Assembly (NCBI GenBank): GCA_020633675.1 | Contig: JACKDE010000003.1 | Coordinates: 1,012,359-1,076,358, forward strand | From: Deferribacteres bacterium | Lineage (GTDB): Bacteria > Zhuqueibacterota > Zhuqueibacteria > Zhuqueibacterales > Geothermadaptataceae | Direction: 5' to 3' | Length of the DNA stretch: 64,000 bases | Shown here: positions 8,545 through 17,601 of the stretch, in pieces | How the letters are laid out: the number at the start of each line of letters is the position of its first letter | Position numbering within the stretch: the first letter of the stretch is position 1 | Made by a program: the position numbers and the translations under genes | The notes under the pieces: generated by a model | Databases searched by the model: none | What the model was told of the DNA's origin: nothing | The model's input: only the letters and a program-made list of their open reading frames with translations

Positions 8545-10896
8545 TTAAAATTGAAAATTGGCGCCGATGGTCGGCAAAATCGGGAACATCTCCACTGAGT
8601 TGATGACTGGATTGAGGTTGCCATTCGGAACCGCGGCAACAGCATCGTAATCGACATACCAAACATTTTTCCTGTAGCCAATATTGAAAATCTGCAAATA
8701 AGGCGACAGCGACCAGTTGCGATAGTGTTTATCGTATGTAAAACTGACATCCAGCCGGATGTAAGGCGGCAGGCGAAAACCATTGATGACGCTCGGAAAA
8801 ACTTCCGGACTCTCAAAATCCCAATCCGGCGTCGTTCTGACAAAGTAGTGCGAACCCGGCGGCGTGATCGGCTGGCCGCTGGTGTAGACGAAGGTAAAGC
8901 CAATCCGCCAATTGGATTTGTGCGCAACAGGTGCCTCTCCGCGCATCCAGCGCTTGAAATTCTTCCAATCGAGATTGCCGACCAGGTTGACGACATGGGT
9001 GCGGTCATGGCGGGGCGGAAAGGCCTTGCCCAGGTTGATCCGATCAAATGTGTACTCCGTGCGCGCCAGGCTGTACCCCAGCCAGCCCGTCATCACACCG
9101 CGTTCCTTGCGCAGCAAAAACTCGATGCCTTTGCTGTCGCCGTCGCCACGGTGAAAAATGCCATCTGTACGTGTATAAATCGGCACATCGCCTTCATAGG
9201 CGCCGGGAGAGACATCGACGTTAAAATTATCGTTAAAAGAATAGACATTCTGATAATCTTTGTAATACGCTTCGACTTCCAATTGATAGCTGTCGGAGAA
9301 GTCCTTGCTGATCCCGAAAATGGCGTGATTCGAGGATGATTCTTTCAGGGTAGCATCGGAAGCGACCCAATTGTCGGCGATAAATGTCCTCGGCACACGG
9401 TGCAGATATTGGTAAAAAACTCCACCGGCAACTTTGAGATTGAAGGAATCCGTCAGGCGATATTTGCCGGAAAAACGCGGTGCCGGGCTTTGGTAACGCT
9501 GCTCGGCATCGAAATAATTGTAGCGCATGCCGGCTTCAAAATCCCAGCGAATCGATGGTTGCCAGTTGGCGAACAGGTAGGCAGCGTAGTACTGCGGCCG
9601 CCGGTCGATGTTGATGATGCCGCTTTGCGACTGATGTCTGAAAATCAAATGCAAATTCTTCTGCTCAAACCCCAATCCGATGTTCAATGCCTCCGAAACA
9701 GAATATTCGAGATCGCCTTTGACGGAAACATCAGAGATAAAATTTTTCTCTGTAAAGACATAATCAAAAAGCTGGCTAAAGTCGGCGTCGGAGTCAAAGT
9801 GGCTGCCTGTAATCCAGAAATTGGCAAATAATTTTGGTGAAATGATGCGTGTCCAGCGGATGCTGCCCGTACGGTTGCCCCAATTGTAGCTGGCGCCGGA
9901 TTGATCTTTGACATTGACATTGAAAATCGCGTCCAGCTTGTCGGTGCTGCTATAGCCACTGATGGTTAGCTTGTTTTTTTCATTGAGGTCAAAAAAAGCT
10001 TTGATGTTGCCATCGAGGAAATAGTATTTGGGGATCTCGTTCGCGAACCGGCCAACGGTTTGATCAAAGTAGGTGCGCCGGAGCGAGCCCGAAAGCGAAC
10101 CGATTTGACCGATTGGCATTTGCATGGTTGTTTTGACGCTCAGCAGACTGATCGAGCCGGTTGCCTCAAAATGCTCGCGGTTGCCATCCAGATTGGTCAC
10201 GCTGAGAATGGACGACAGCCGCCCGCCATACTTGGCGCTGAACCCACCCTTTGAAATTTCAACATGCTTGATCGCATCGGTATTGAAGGTGGAAAAGATA
10301 CCAAACGCATGCTCGGGATTGTAGACGTCGGTACCGTCCATTAAATACAGATTTTGATCCGGGGTGCCGCCACGGACATAGAGCGCAGAGGAAAAATCCG
10401 AGACCGGCAAAACGCCCGGGAGCGTTTGCAGCGAGCGCAGCAAGTCTGATTCTGCCACTTGCGGAATTTGATTGATTTGGCGTGGCGAAAGCGCAATTTT
10501 GGAAAGCTCCTTCTCAAACAGTCTTTCCGCCCCCGAAATCGCCTCATCTGTGACTACGACTTCCTGAGTAACAATATTTTCGACCTGCAAGCTGACCGAA
10601 ATGGTCTGCTCGCTGCCGGCGGCCAATGATATATTCTGTTTGTGGGCTTTATAGCCGATGTAGTGAAAAACCAGGGTGTAGCTACCGACCGGCGCACGCG
10701 GTATGACGTAATAGCCACTTTTATTGGTGCTGCTGCCGATTTGCGTTTCTTCCAGAAAGACATTCGCGCCGATCAGCGCCTCGCCATTGCTGGCATCGTA
10801 CACAAAACCGTTGATGGTGGCATGCTGGTGCTCCTGAGCATTCGCCATTGAAATGAGAACGGCGATCACCGAAACCAAGGCAAGAACGTTCCGCAA
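8545..10896 (-). CDS. TonB-dependent receptor with carboxypeptidase-regulatory domain
   Basis: About 783 residues. I place the start at TTG 10896 because AGGAGG (10902-10907) lies 5 bases before it and gives a clean signal peptide, MRNVLALVSVIAVLISMANAQ. An ATG at 10914 is the alternative, but it has no ribosome site and places AGGAGG inside its own codons. Residues about 27-110 are a CarboxypepD_reg-like domain (GFVYDASNGEALIGANVFLE, GYYVIPRAPVGSYTLVFHYIGY). Then comes the plug (LLRSLQTLPGVLPVSDFSSALYVRGG, QNLYLMDGTDVYNPEH, FSAKYGGRLSSILSV) and a 22-strand-type barrel ending in FQF. Imports or displays an unknown ligand with TonB energy; the DUF4249 lipoprotein downstream is the probable partner. 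Confidence 0.93.
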   Translation of the reverse strand: MRNVLALVSVIAVLISMANAQEHQHATINGFVYDASNGEALIGANVFLEETQIGSSTNKSGYYVIPRAPVGSYTLVFHYIGYKAHKQNISLAAGSEQTISVSLQVENIVTQEVVVTDEAISGAERLFEKELSKIALSPRQINQIPQVAESDLLRSLQTLPGVLPVSDFSSALYVRGGTPDQNLYLMDGTDVYNPEHAFGIFSTFNTDAIKHVEISKGGFSAKYGGRLSSILSVTNLDGNREHFEATGSISLLSVKTTMQMPIGQIGSLSGSLRRTYFDQTVGRFANEIPKYYFLDGNIKAFFDLNEKNKLTISGYSSTDKLDAIFNVNVKDQSGASYNWGNRTGSIRWTRIISPKLFANFWITGSHFDSDADFSQLFDYVFTEKNFISDVSVKGDLEYSVSEALNIGLGFEQKNLHLIFRHQSQSGIINIDRRPQYYAAYLFANWQPSIRWDFEAGMRYNYFDAEQRYQSPAPRFSGKYRLTDSFNLKVAGGVFYQYLHRVPRTFIADNWVASDATLKESSSNHAIFGISKDFSDSYQLEVEAYYKDYQNVYSFNDNFNVDVSPGAYEGDVPIYTRTDGIFHRGDGDSKGIEFLLRKERGVMTGWLGYSLARTEYTFDRINLGKAFPPRHDRTHVVNLVGNLDWKNFKRWMRGEAPVAHKSNWRIGFTFVYTSGQPITPPGSHYFVRTTPDWDFESPEVFPSVINGFRLPPYIRLDVSFTYDKHYRNWSLSPYLQIFNIGYRKNVWYVDYDAVAAVPNGNLNPVINSVEMFPILPTIGANFQF

Positions 10897-10901
10897 AACT
10901 C

Positions 10902-10907
10902 CCTCCT
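10902..10907 (-). promoter_or_regulatory. ribosome binding site that decides the TonB receptor start
   Basis: AGGAGG on the minus strand, 5 bases before TTG at 10896. It lies inside the coding frame of the alternative ATG start at 10914, which favours the TTG start. Confidence 0.6.
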
Positions 10908-11029
10908 TACCCATTTTTAATCGAGTAAACGTTAAATTGTGAACAGACAAAGGTGTCAGGCGAGGTAGATTTTAGCGAAAGGCAGTCAGGCAAGATCATG
11001 CCTGACTTGACTTAAATAAGGGAAATCTT

Positions 11030-12985
11030 TCAATTGCGAAATGCTTCAACCGGCTCCAAGTTTGCAGCGCGCAAGGCTGGATAAACGCCGGAAACCAAAC
11101 CGATCACACCTCCAACAACAGGGGAAAGAAATGGCGCAGCCGGATCGAGCACGGGCGTCCAGATCTGGTACGCCGACACGGCAACCACCACAAAAATGCC
11201 AACGCTGGCGCCGAGAATGCCGCCGATCACACCCAGCGAAGCGCTCTCAAACAGAAACTGGCTGGCGATGTGACCGCGGGTCGCGCCGATAGCGCGCCGC
11301 AAGCCAATTTCACCTGTGCGCTCGATGACCGAGACCAGCGTGATGTTGCCAATGCCAATTGCGCCAACGATGAGAGACAAACCGCCTAAAAGCAGAAACA
11401 GCACATTCAGATCGCTTTGCACGGCATCGCGCACACGTTGTGGCTCGGGGGGAACTTCGAGCTTGAGCACATCGAGATTATCCGGGCGCAGCGCATAAGG
11501 GATTTGCTCGGCGATCAAATATGCTGCTCCGATACGGGTTTCGACCACCACCATCCCGGGACCTTCGAGGCCGAAATCTCGGCGTGCGGTGCCCTCCGGG
11601 ATCATCACGGAGCCAAGCAGGTCGGGCTGGCGGGCAACATCGCGTAAAATGCCGACCACCAGGTAAAGATAATCACCGATTGCGATGGCTGGCATTTGCT
11701 GAAGATCAACGATACCGAGCCGAAGCGCTGCATCAGGTCCAAGCACAGCAACGCGGTCCAGGCGCTCTGAATGCCCCAAATCGGGCAGACGTCCGGTCTG
11801 CAAGTCAGCGCGCACCGCCGAATACAATCCGGGCGATGCGGCTTGTATGGAAAGATTAAAGGCGGTTTGGCTGCGCGGATCTCGTACCGGCGACGCGCTC
11901 ACCAGCACACCGCCGACATCGACCTCGCTCAAGGTGCCAACCGCAGTCACCCCATTTAAGCGCCGCAAACGCTCAGCGGCATCCCAAGGAATGACTTTGG
12001 GATCGACACCGGCCGGTCCGGGCTTGGCCGAGACAAAGATTTCCGTAGCAGCCAGTTCATCGAATTGGCTGATAATGCGATTGTTGGCTGTGCGTGACAA
12101 GCCGATGGTCGCCACCAGCGCCGTCAGCCCGATCACAATGCCGAGCATGGTCAAGGCCATACGTCCAGGCCGCGAAAACATACCGGCAATCGCTTCATCA
12201 AACAGATCGCTGAAGGAGATGCTGGAACGTGAGATAGCGCTTGCTTCCGATATTGGTTTTTGTGGAAGCTCAGATTTTGCCACGCTTGCTTTTGCGGTGA
12301 TGTCCGTCAGCCTGCCATCGATGATTTGCACGCGACGGCCAGCGCGCTTGGCTACATTTTCATCGTGAGTCACAATGACCAGCGTGAGGCCTTGCTGGTT
12401 GAGTTTTTCAAAAAGATCGAGCAGATCGGCAGTGGATTGGGAGTCGAGGTTGCCGGTCGGTTCGTCGCATAAAAGCAGGCTGGGTGCACCGACCAGCGCG
12501 CGTGCAATCGCAACGCGCTGGCGCTCGCCACCAGAAAGCTTGGTGGGCATAAAATCGGCCCGGTGACTGAGGCCGACCCGTTCGATCGCTGAGAGCGCAC
12601 GCTCACGACGGCCGGCACGTGGCTGTTTGCGGTACACTTCCGCCAGCATGACATTTTCCAGCACCGAGCGATGTGGCAGAAGATGGAAGGATTGAAAAAC
12701 AAAGCCGATGCGGCGGCTGCGCAGCCCGGCGCGCTCTTTGTCGCTCAGTTTTGCCGTGTCGATACCGTCGAGCAGATAAGTGCCGCTGGTGGGATGATCC
12801 AGGCAGCCAAGCACATTCAGCAAGGTCGATTTGCCGGCGCCGGATGGTCCGGTAATAGCCAGCCATTCACCGGATTGCAGGCGCAGATCGACATCGCGCA
12901 ATGCATGCACGACCGGATCGCTGCCAAATTGCCGCCCAACGTTGCTCAGTTCGAGCACCGGACGATGTGTTTCCGGCTTATTCAT
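11030..12985 (-). CDS. MacB-like ABC transporter, fused ATPase and permease
   Basis: 651 residues from ATG at 12985; this ATG overlaps the stop of the upstream adaptor gene (ATGAATAA, 8 bases), pointing to translational coupling. The N-terminal ATPase has Walker A GPSGAGKST, signature LSGGERQRVAIARAL, Walker B LLLCDEPTGNLD and the switch VTHD. The permease part has one helix near residue 275 (MALTMLGIVIGLTALVATIGL), a long periplasmic MacB-type domain, and three helices from about residue 530 (LFLLLGGLSLIVGAIGIGN, LGVIGGILGASVGIFVVVAV, VVGGVIGLVSGVYPA). MacB-type pumps move substrates from periplasm across the outer membrane with an adaptor and a TolC-like channel. No TolC gene is in the window. 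Substrate unknown. Confidence 0.93.
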   Translation of the reverse strand: MNKPETHRPVLELSNVGRQFGSDPVVHALRDVDLRLQSGEWLAITGPSGAGKSTLLNVLGCLDHPTSGTYLLDGIDTAKLSDKERAGLRSRRIGFVFQSFHLLPHRSVLENVMLAEVYRKQPRAGRRERALSAIERVGLSHRADFMPTKLSGGERQRVAIARALVGAPSLLLCDEPTGNLDSQSTADLLDLFEKLNQQGLTLVIVTHDENVAKRAGRRVQIIDGRLTDITAKASVAKSELPQKPISEASAISRSSISFSDLFDEAIAGMFSRPGRMALTMLGIVIGLTALVATIGLSRTANNRIISQFDELAATEIFVSAKPGPAGVDPKVIPWDAAERLRRLNGVTAVGTLSEVDVGGVLVSASPVRDPRSQTAFNLSIQAASPGLYSAVRADLQTGRLPDLGHSERLDRVAVLGPDAALRLGIVDLQQMPAIAIGDYLYLVVGILRDVARQPDLLGSVMIPEGTARRDFGLEGPGMVVVETRIGAAYLIAEQIPYALRPDNLDVLKLEVPPEPQRVRDAVQSDLNVLFLLLGGLSLIVGAIGIGNITLVSVIERTGEIGLRRAIGATRGHIASQFLFESASLGVIGGILGASVGIFVVVAVSAYQIWTPVLDPAAPFLSPVVGGVIGLVSGVYPALRAANLEPVEAFRN

Positions 12986-14483
12986 CGCTGTTCTCGTATC
13001 CAACGACAACCAATTGCCCGGGAGAAAGTGTCCCGTTAATTGGTGTCACTTCGACATAGCCTTCTGCAGACAAACCAGGCTCAACGTTGATGTATTTGAA
13101 CGTGCCATTCTCATCGACCTGCACTCGGGATTTGCCGTCGGCGGCGAGCGAAACTGCGCTCACCGGCACAGCGAGCACCTTGCCGCCAGTCGATTTGATT
13201 TGAATAGTGAGGCGCAAGGAAAAGCCTTCCAGCGAAGCAGAGCTTTCCTGCACAAGCGTCTCGAAATAGATGTGGTAACCGTCCACGCCATCGGTGCCGG
13301 GCGTGTCGGCCACCCGCTTTACAACGCCTTTGGCCTTGATGCCGAGAGCCGGTTCATCAATAGCCACAGGCATGCCCGGCTTGACAAACGGTGCTTCGTC
13401 CAGAGCCAATGCTGCGTCGATCGACAAAATGTTGTTGGTGACGGTCAGCACAGCACCGCTGGCTGCATCGCCGACCGCAGAGCTGACGTCCTCGACGCGA
13501 ACAGGCAAAGAGGGGATGAACACGAACTCATCCGCCGGAACCTGGAAGCCGGTTTTGCTTTTGGCAACCTCAAGCTCAGCCGCAATCCGGTCTGCGATCT
13601 CGGCAGCCATTTTCGCCTCACGCTCAGCACTTCTTTGGGCATTGAGCGCAGCTTGTATCTGCACCTCGCCTGCGAGCTGTGTAGCGGTCGCTGCAGCTTC
13701 TGCCAGATCTAAATCTGCCTGGACCCGCACACGGTCTGCTTCGGTTGTTTTTCGGTCAGCCAGGATTTTATCGTGAAGTGCTGCCTTGGCAGCAACATCG
13801 GCAGCAGCTGCTTTATTTGCGCGTTTGGCGTTGGCGCGGGCTGCTTCAACAGCTTGCGGAGCGGCTACTGCAGCATCGGCAGCGGTCAGCTTGTTGTGCT
13901 GTGCACGAGCCAGCTCCTGCTCGAATGCACGGATTTTTGCTGTCTGCTCTGCTGTCGGACCAAAAGACTGCCAGCCTGCCGAACGATACCAATCGTTGAC
14001 GGCTTTGCTGGTTTCCTGATCATACTCCCCATCGACAGGGCCGGGTGCAAATCCAAGCCGGGCGAGAGCTGCTTCGAGTTGCCTGACATCGTCGCCGAAA
14101 ACACCCGGCGCGAGATCACGATAGGTGGGTGTGTCGCCCTGCAGCACAAAGACCGGACGCCCCGAAGCAGTCAGCAGCAAGCTGCCTTCTTTGAGTTGGG
14201 CGCCGCGTTCAGGAAGGGTGGTGATCACAGCAGCGCCGGCTTTTAATACGGATGGAACAATCGAAATGGACTGCGGCAAGCCGTAGCGGGCAGTACCGCG
14301 CGTCACGACATCAGAGCTTAATACGCGCTCCTCGACCGGAATCAAAATGGGGGAAGGCGTCGGTGGGGCGGTACGGGCAGCCACTTCTGCCGGCGACTGA
14401 ATGCTCGATCCAATCAGCCAACTTCCTACCGCAGCCAGCACAACCACGGCAAGGATAAGGAATGCGATGCGTTTTCTATCCAT
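12978..14483 (-). CDS. membrane-fusion adaptor with peptidoglycan-binding domain
   Basis: 501 residues, ATG at 14483 with AAGG 6 bases upstream. N-terminal membrane anchor (IAFLILAVVVLAAVGSWLIG). Residues about 120-170 form a PG_binding_1 domain (GVFGDDVRQLEAALARLGFAPGPVDGEYDQETSKAV). Then a long Ala/Glu/Lys-rich coiled-coil hairpin (about 175-310), a lipoyl/barrel region and a C-terminal adaptor domain (KVLAVPVSAVSLAADGKSRVQV, NVEPGLSAEGYVEVTP). This is a periplasmic adaptor for the MacB-like pump encoded next. The inserted peptidoglycan-binding domain is unusual for classical MacA but common in an actinobacterial-type version of this operon, as I recall. Middle gene of a three-gene operon. 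Confidence 0.88.
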   Translation of the reverse strand: MDRKRIAFLILAVVVLAAVGSWLIGSSIQSPAEVAARTAPPTPSPILIPVEERVLSSDVVTRGTARYGLPQSISIVPSVLKAGAAVITTLPERGAQLKEGSLLLTASGRPVFVLQGDTPTYRDLAPGVFGDDVRQLEAALARLGFAPGPVDGEYDQETSKAVNDWYRSAGWQSFGPTAEQTAKIRAFEQELARAQHNKLTAADAAVAAPQAVEAARANAKRANKAAAADVAAKAALHDKILADRKTTEADRVRVQADLDLAEAAATATQLAGEVQIQAALNAQRSAEREAKMAAEIADRIAAELEVAKSKTGFQVPADEFVFIPSLPVRVEDVSSAVGDAASGAVLTVTNNILSIDAALALDEAPFVKPGMPVAIDEPALGIKAKGVVKRVADTPGTDGVDGYHIYFETLVQESSASLEGFSLRLTIQIKSTGGKVLAVPVSAVSLAADGKSRVQVDENGTFKYINVEPGLSAEGYVEVTPINGTLSPGQLVVVGYENSDE

Positions 14484-14574
14484 GGCGAACCTTAGCTTAG
14501 AAGCCGTTGCAGGCTTTCAAAGTTTAGCTGGGTGCTGCTTCCAGCTCATCCGGTACAAAAGGTGCAAATCGGGT

Positions 14575-15567
14575 TTATTGTGGTCGGCGAGAGTACAGTT
14601 CGCGGTGGATACGATCTTCAACCGGATCGAAGACTTGGCTCTCCAGCTTATAGGTGAGAACCGCCACCGCACGCTCGTATGCTTGCAATTTCTTCAATGC
14701 CTCACGCGCATCGGGAGAGAGCTTTTCGAACGGTACGCTGCCGCCACCGGTAATTTCATAAAGACGCCTGCGAATATCCGGCTCGGCATCATCGGGATGA
14801 TTGTACTCGAAGCCAGCATCACGGTAGGCCTGTGCAATCTTTTTCAAGGTTGCAACCATGCGCGGATCTTTGTTGGTCAGGGCATCTTTGGGATTATAGT
14901 AATTGGCGCGCAACTGTTCCGGCCTAAAAACCTGCTCGATGGCTTTGCGCGTGCAACCGCCGCAGCGAGAAAAATTTTCGATTTCCAATCCGACTGCAAA
15001 CGAAATTTCGTTATTTTCTCCAAAAAGCGCATAGTTGTAGGCGATTTGATCTGCTGGTGAGAGGTTTTTGTAAATCTCGATATTTTTATCGCCCAATCCT
15101 ACGCGTGCCGGGCTATATCCATCCGTAAGTTGTGGCGGTTTGCCAGTGTACAGCGTAGAAATGCCGAAGCCATAATTTTCGATAAAGCGTTTCTCCCCCA
15201 TTCCGGGAAGCGATTTATCCGCATTCATTCCTCTGCGCACGGTTCGGTAGCTGGCCGCGACATATTCGAAGCCTTGCTCCCGCATGCATTTGGCAATCAA
15301 AGCTTCGACTTTTTCAATATTTTGGACAAGCTCCCGTTTCGACATGCCGAACTCCTCAGTGCCGGGCAGGCGATCCTGGCCCGTAACAGAAGCCACTCCC
15401 ATTACCAGCATCTCTGTCGAGTCGCTCAGCACATTGCGGCCGCTGCTGGTGCTAAACAAAAAAATGCCGATCGCAGCAAGCGCCAGGATCAGCAGCCCGG
15501 TGCGTCGGATGATCGGTTTGCTCAATGCAGCACGGATTTTTCGGATAAAAGTTTGATCTGAATTCAT
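14575..15567 (-). CDS. membrane-anchored protein of a MacB-type exporter operon, unknown function
   Basis: 330 residues, ATG at 15567 with AAAGG upstream. One N-terminal membrane helix (TGLLILALAAIGIFLFSTSS), the rest outside the cytoplasm. Contains KCMREQGFEYVAASYRTV and ENYGFGISTLYTGKP, a pattern I associate with secreted actinobacterial proteins that contain a 'C-M-x-x-x-G-F-E-Y' motif. Cys residues at KCMRE and RCGGC may form disulfides. It is the first gene of the operon with the adaptor (91 bases downstream) and the MacB-like pump, so it may be a substrate-capturing or sensor subunit; that role is inferred only from position. Confidence 0.75.
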   Translation of the reverse strand: MNSDQTFIRKIRAALSKPIIRRTGLLILALAAIGIFLFSTSSGRNVLSDSTEMLVMGVASVTGQDRLPGTEEFGMSKRELVQNIEKVEALIAKCMREQGFEYVAASYRTVRRGMNADKSLPGMGEKRFIENYGFGISTLYTGKPPQLTDGYSPARVGLGDKNIEIYKNLSPADQIAYNYALFGENNEISFAVGLEIENFSRCGGCTRKAIEQVFRPEQLRANYYNPKDALTNKDPRMVATLKKIAQAYRDAGFEYNHPDDAEPDIRRRLYEITGGGSVPFEKLSPDAREALKKLQAYERAVAVLTYKLESQVFDPVEDRIHRELYSRRPQ

Positions 15568-16027
15568 CCCTTTAACCTTTCTTTTCTACTAAATGCCAGG
15601 TTGCAATCTGCTTGTCTGCAAACAAAAAGACTATCCTGCCCGGCCGCGTTCAGGTTAGAAAATTGAAATCAGCTCAGGCAGGCTGGAGTGATTGGGACAA
15701 TCCCACTGAAAAAAATCCAATGTACAAATCAGAGAATGAATCTACTGCAACAAACTGAAATGGAACTGAATTTTGGATTTCTTTCGATAAGAAGGATTCT
15801 TGTAGAGTTCTACTTCGATGGGGATGCCTGAAGTAGCCGGTGTAACTCGTTGTTGGCATTTCTCTATAGCTATTAATTTGCTTGATTCATTTTGTTCATG
15901 ACATGACTTGAGGTACATTTATAACAAAACAGCTCAAAAGACAGCATTTTGGCACGGCCCGGATTTGAAATGCCCGCCACCCGGTCGATCTATGCGTTAG
16001 CTCGACTCATAACACGTGGTTTTGGCC
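15568..16027. other. intergenic region upstream of the exporter operon
   Basis: 460 bases, AT-rich. It must carry the promoter of the minus-strand exporter operon and the 3' end of the sigma-54 activator. No -24/-12 element and no long palindrome was found. The only structure seen is a short hairpin, TGGGA-CAA-TCCCA, near 15692. A 61-codon open frame at 15674-15859 has no family resemblance and was not called. Confidence 0.4.
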
Positions 16028-17125
16028 TTAAAAGGTTATTGTGCGCATTAAATTTTCGAGCGTATTAAATAATTCGTCATAACTGAATTTTGCCAGCCCC
16101 AACCTTGCCAGCAATGCTGCGTAGCTTCTGGGATCGATTCCATATTTTTTCAGCATTTTGCCGAGATCGCGACGGTCTTTACCAGCAGCGGTCGCAGCGC
16201 GGGTGATATTGCCCTGGTGCTCCTGCATGAGTTGTTTCAAATAATCCGACTCAAAAGATTCGACAACCTTCTGCTTCATTTCACGAAAAGAGCCATATTC
16301 GACAGGTTCATCCGTTGGCTGAGCGCGGCCATTTGTAAGCATCGCAGGAATGCCCAGGTCCTGTACGTCAATCGTCTTGGCGCGACACATGTGGATGGCG
16401 CGGACAATGGTGTTTTCGAGCTGCCGGACATTACCGGGCCAATCATAGGCCAGCATGGCACTTTGCGCGGCATCGGATAAATGCAATAATTCCCGGCCTT
16501 GTGGGATGTGCTTTTTTAAAAAATGATTCGCCAGCAGCAGAATATCCCTGCCGCGATCGCGAAGAGGCGGCATGTGAATGATCAGCACTTTGAGGCGGTA
16601 ATAGAGGTCTGAGCGGAATGTGCCCTCTTCAATTAATTCTTCGAGCGGGGCGTTCGTCGCCGCAATAACGCGTACATCGACTGTTCGCTCAACTGTGGAG
16701 CCGATGGCGCGATATTTTTTGTCCTGCAAGACCCGCAAGAGCGTGACTTGCGCTTTTGGAGACAGCGATTCGACTTCGTCCAGAAACAGCGTGCCTTTTT
16801 CGGCCAGCGCTATCAGACCGCACTTTGAAGCATGTGCATCGGTGAAGGCACCGCGCTCATGGCCAAAAAGCTCGGACTCCAGCAATGTGTCCGGAAGGGC
16901 GCCACAATTCACCGGCACAAAGGGCATGGCTGCTCTCGGGCTCAAATAGTGAATCGATCTGGCAACCAATTCCTTACCGGTACCGGTTTCGCCGGTAACC
17001 AGCGCGGTGACATCGCTGGTTGCGATTCTGGGCAAACACTCAATCACTTGTTGAAAAGCCGGAGCTTTGCCAACAAGCTTGGCACTCGCTTTTGCTTCAC
17101 GAAGGCGCGCGACCAGGTCTTCCAT
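16028..17125 (-). CDS. stand-alone sigma-54-dependent transcription activator
   Basis: 365 residues from ATG at 17125 (MEDLVARLREAK); the frame continues 17 codons upstream to a TTG but through a palindromic operator-like site. There is no receiver or sensory N-terminal domain. The AAA+ domain shows Walker A GETGTGKE, the sigma-54 contact loop as GAFTDA, Walker B GTLFLDEVESL, and the R-finger region FRSDLYYRLKVL. The C-terminal Fis-type helix-turn-helix is NITRAATAAGKDRRDLGKMLKKYGI. It should remodel sigma-54 holoenzyme at distal enhancers. GAFTDA in place of GAFTGA occurs in natural activators, so activity is plausible. Without a sensory domain it may be controlled by its own level or a partner such as the nearby FHA protein. 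Target genes unknown. Confidence 0.92.
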   Translation of the reverse strand: MEDLVARLREAKASAKLVGKAPAFQQVIECLPRIATSDVTALVTGETGTGKELVARSIHYLSPRAAMPFVPVNCGALPDTLLESELFGHERGAFTDAHASKCGLIALAEKGTLFLDEVESLSPKAQVTLLRVLQDKKYRAIGSTVERTVDVRVIAATNAPLEELIEEGTFRSDLYYRLKVLIIHMPPLRDRGRDILLLANHFLKKHIPQGRELLHLSDAAQSAMLAYDWPGNVRQLENTIVRAIHMCRAKTIDVQDLGIPAMLTNGRAQPTDEPVEYGSFREMKQKVVESFESDYLKQLMQEHQGNITRAATAAGKDRRDLGKMLKKYGIDPRSYAALLARLGLAKFSYDELFNTLENLMRTITF

Positions 17126-17601
17126 TTTACCTACCCTGGCTTGAAATGATTCGCCAAGCTTAAATTGGCGAATCAAAGTTCAGAAGCATACGCGTGGTGT
17201 ACGTCAAAGATGTTGCGGATTTTTTGAAAAACAGTACCTAAACAAACAATAGCAAACGTATTAAATATTCAAACAGTACCATATAATTGCTCATCACTGC
17301 TGCAGAACGTACCGGATTTGGCAGGATATGATTGAAAGGGATTGATTTGGGTTGGTAATTGAAGAATTCATTATACCAAAAATAAATTTAGACGCAACTA
17401 AAAAATTGCAAATAAGTATTTTTTAACGAATTTTTTAGTATTTCTCAACAAATTCTTCATATCCGGTTTATCTTTCACTCAAATCCAACCGCACCGACCG
17501 GGAGAATCAACTCTGTTTTAGCTGTGAGCAACACCGTCATATCTGAAATTCACAGAGCACCCAAAAGCAGATTTGAAATTTCGGCAAGCCTCTTGTTTTT
17601 C
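17126..17601. other. AT-rich intergenic region upstream of the sigma-54 activator
   Basis: 476 bases with no credible gene. It holds the palindrome at 17148-17174 close to the activator start, then about 400 bases of AT-rich sequence with long A and T runs (17390-17460), suitable for promoter or bent DNA. Nothing else was recognised. Confidence 0.4.
17148..17174. promoter_or_regulatory. operator-like perfect palindrome before the sigma-54 activator
   Basis: GATTCGCCAA (17148-17157), 7-base spacer, TTGGCGAATC (17165-17174). It lies 23-49 bases upstream of the ATG at 17125, so it overlaps the 5' leader or promoter. It could be an autoregulatory operator or an mRNA hairpin. Confidence 0.5.

Noticed and set aside
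15950..15975. TTGGCACGGCCC as half of a sigma-54 promoter
   Set aside because: The -12 GC element is missing at the right distance and the orientation does not face a gene start.
16028..17125. GAFTDA instead of GAFTGA as a sign of an inactive sigma-54 activator
   Set aside because: This substitution occurs in natural activators; Walker A, Walker B and the R-finger region are intact, so inactivity cannot be claimed.
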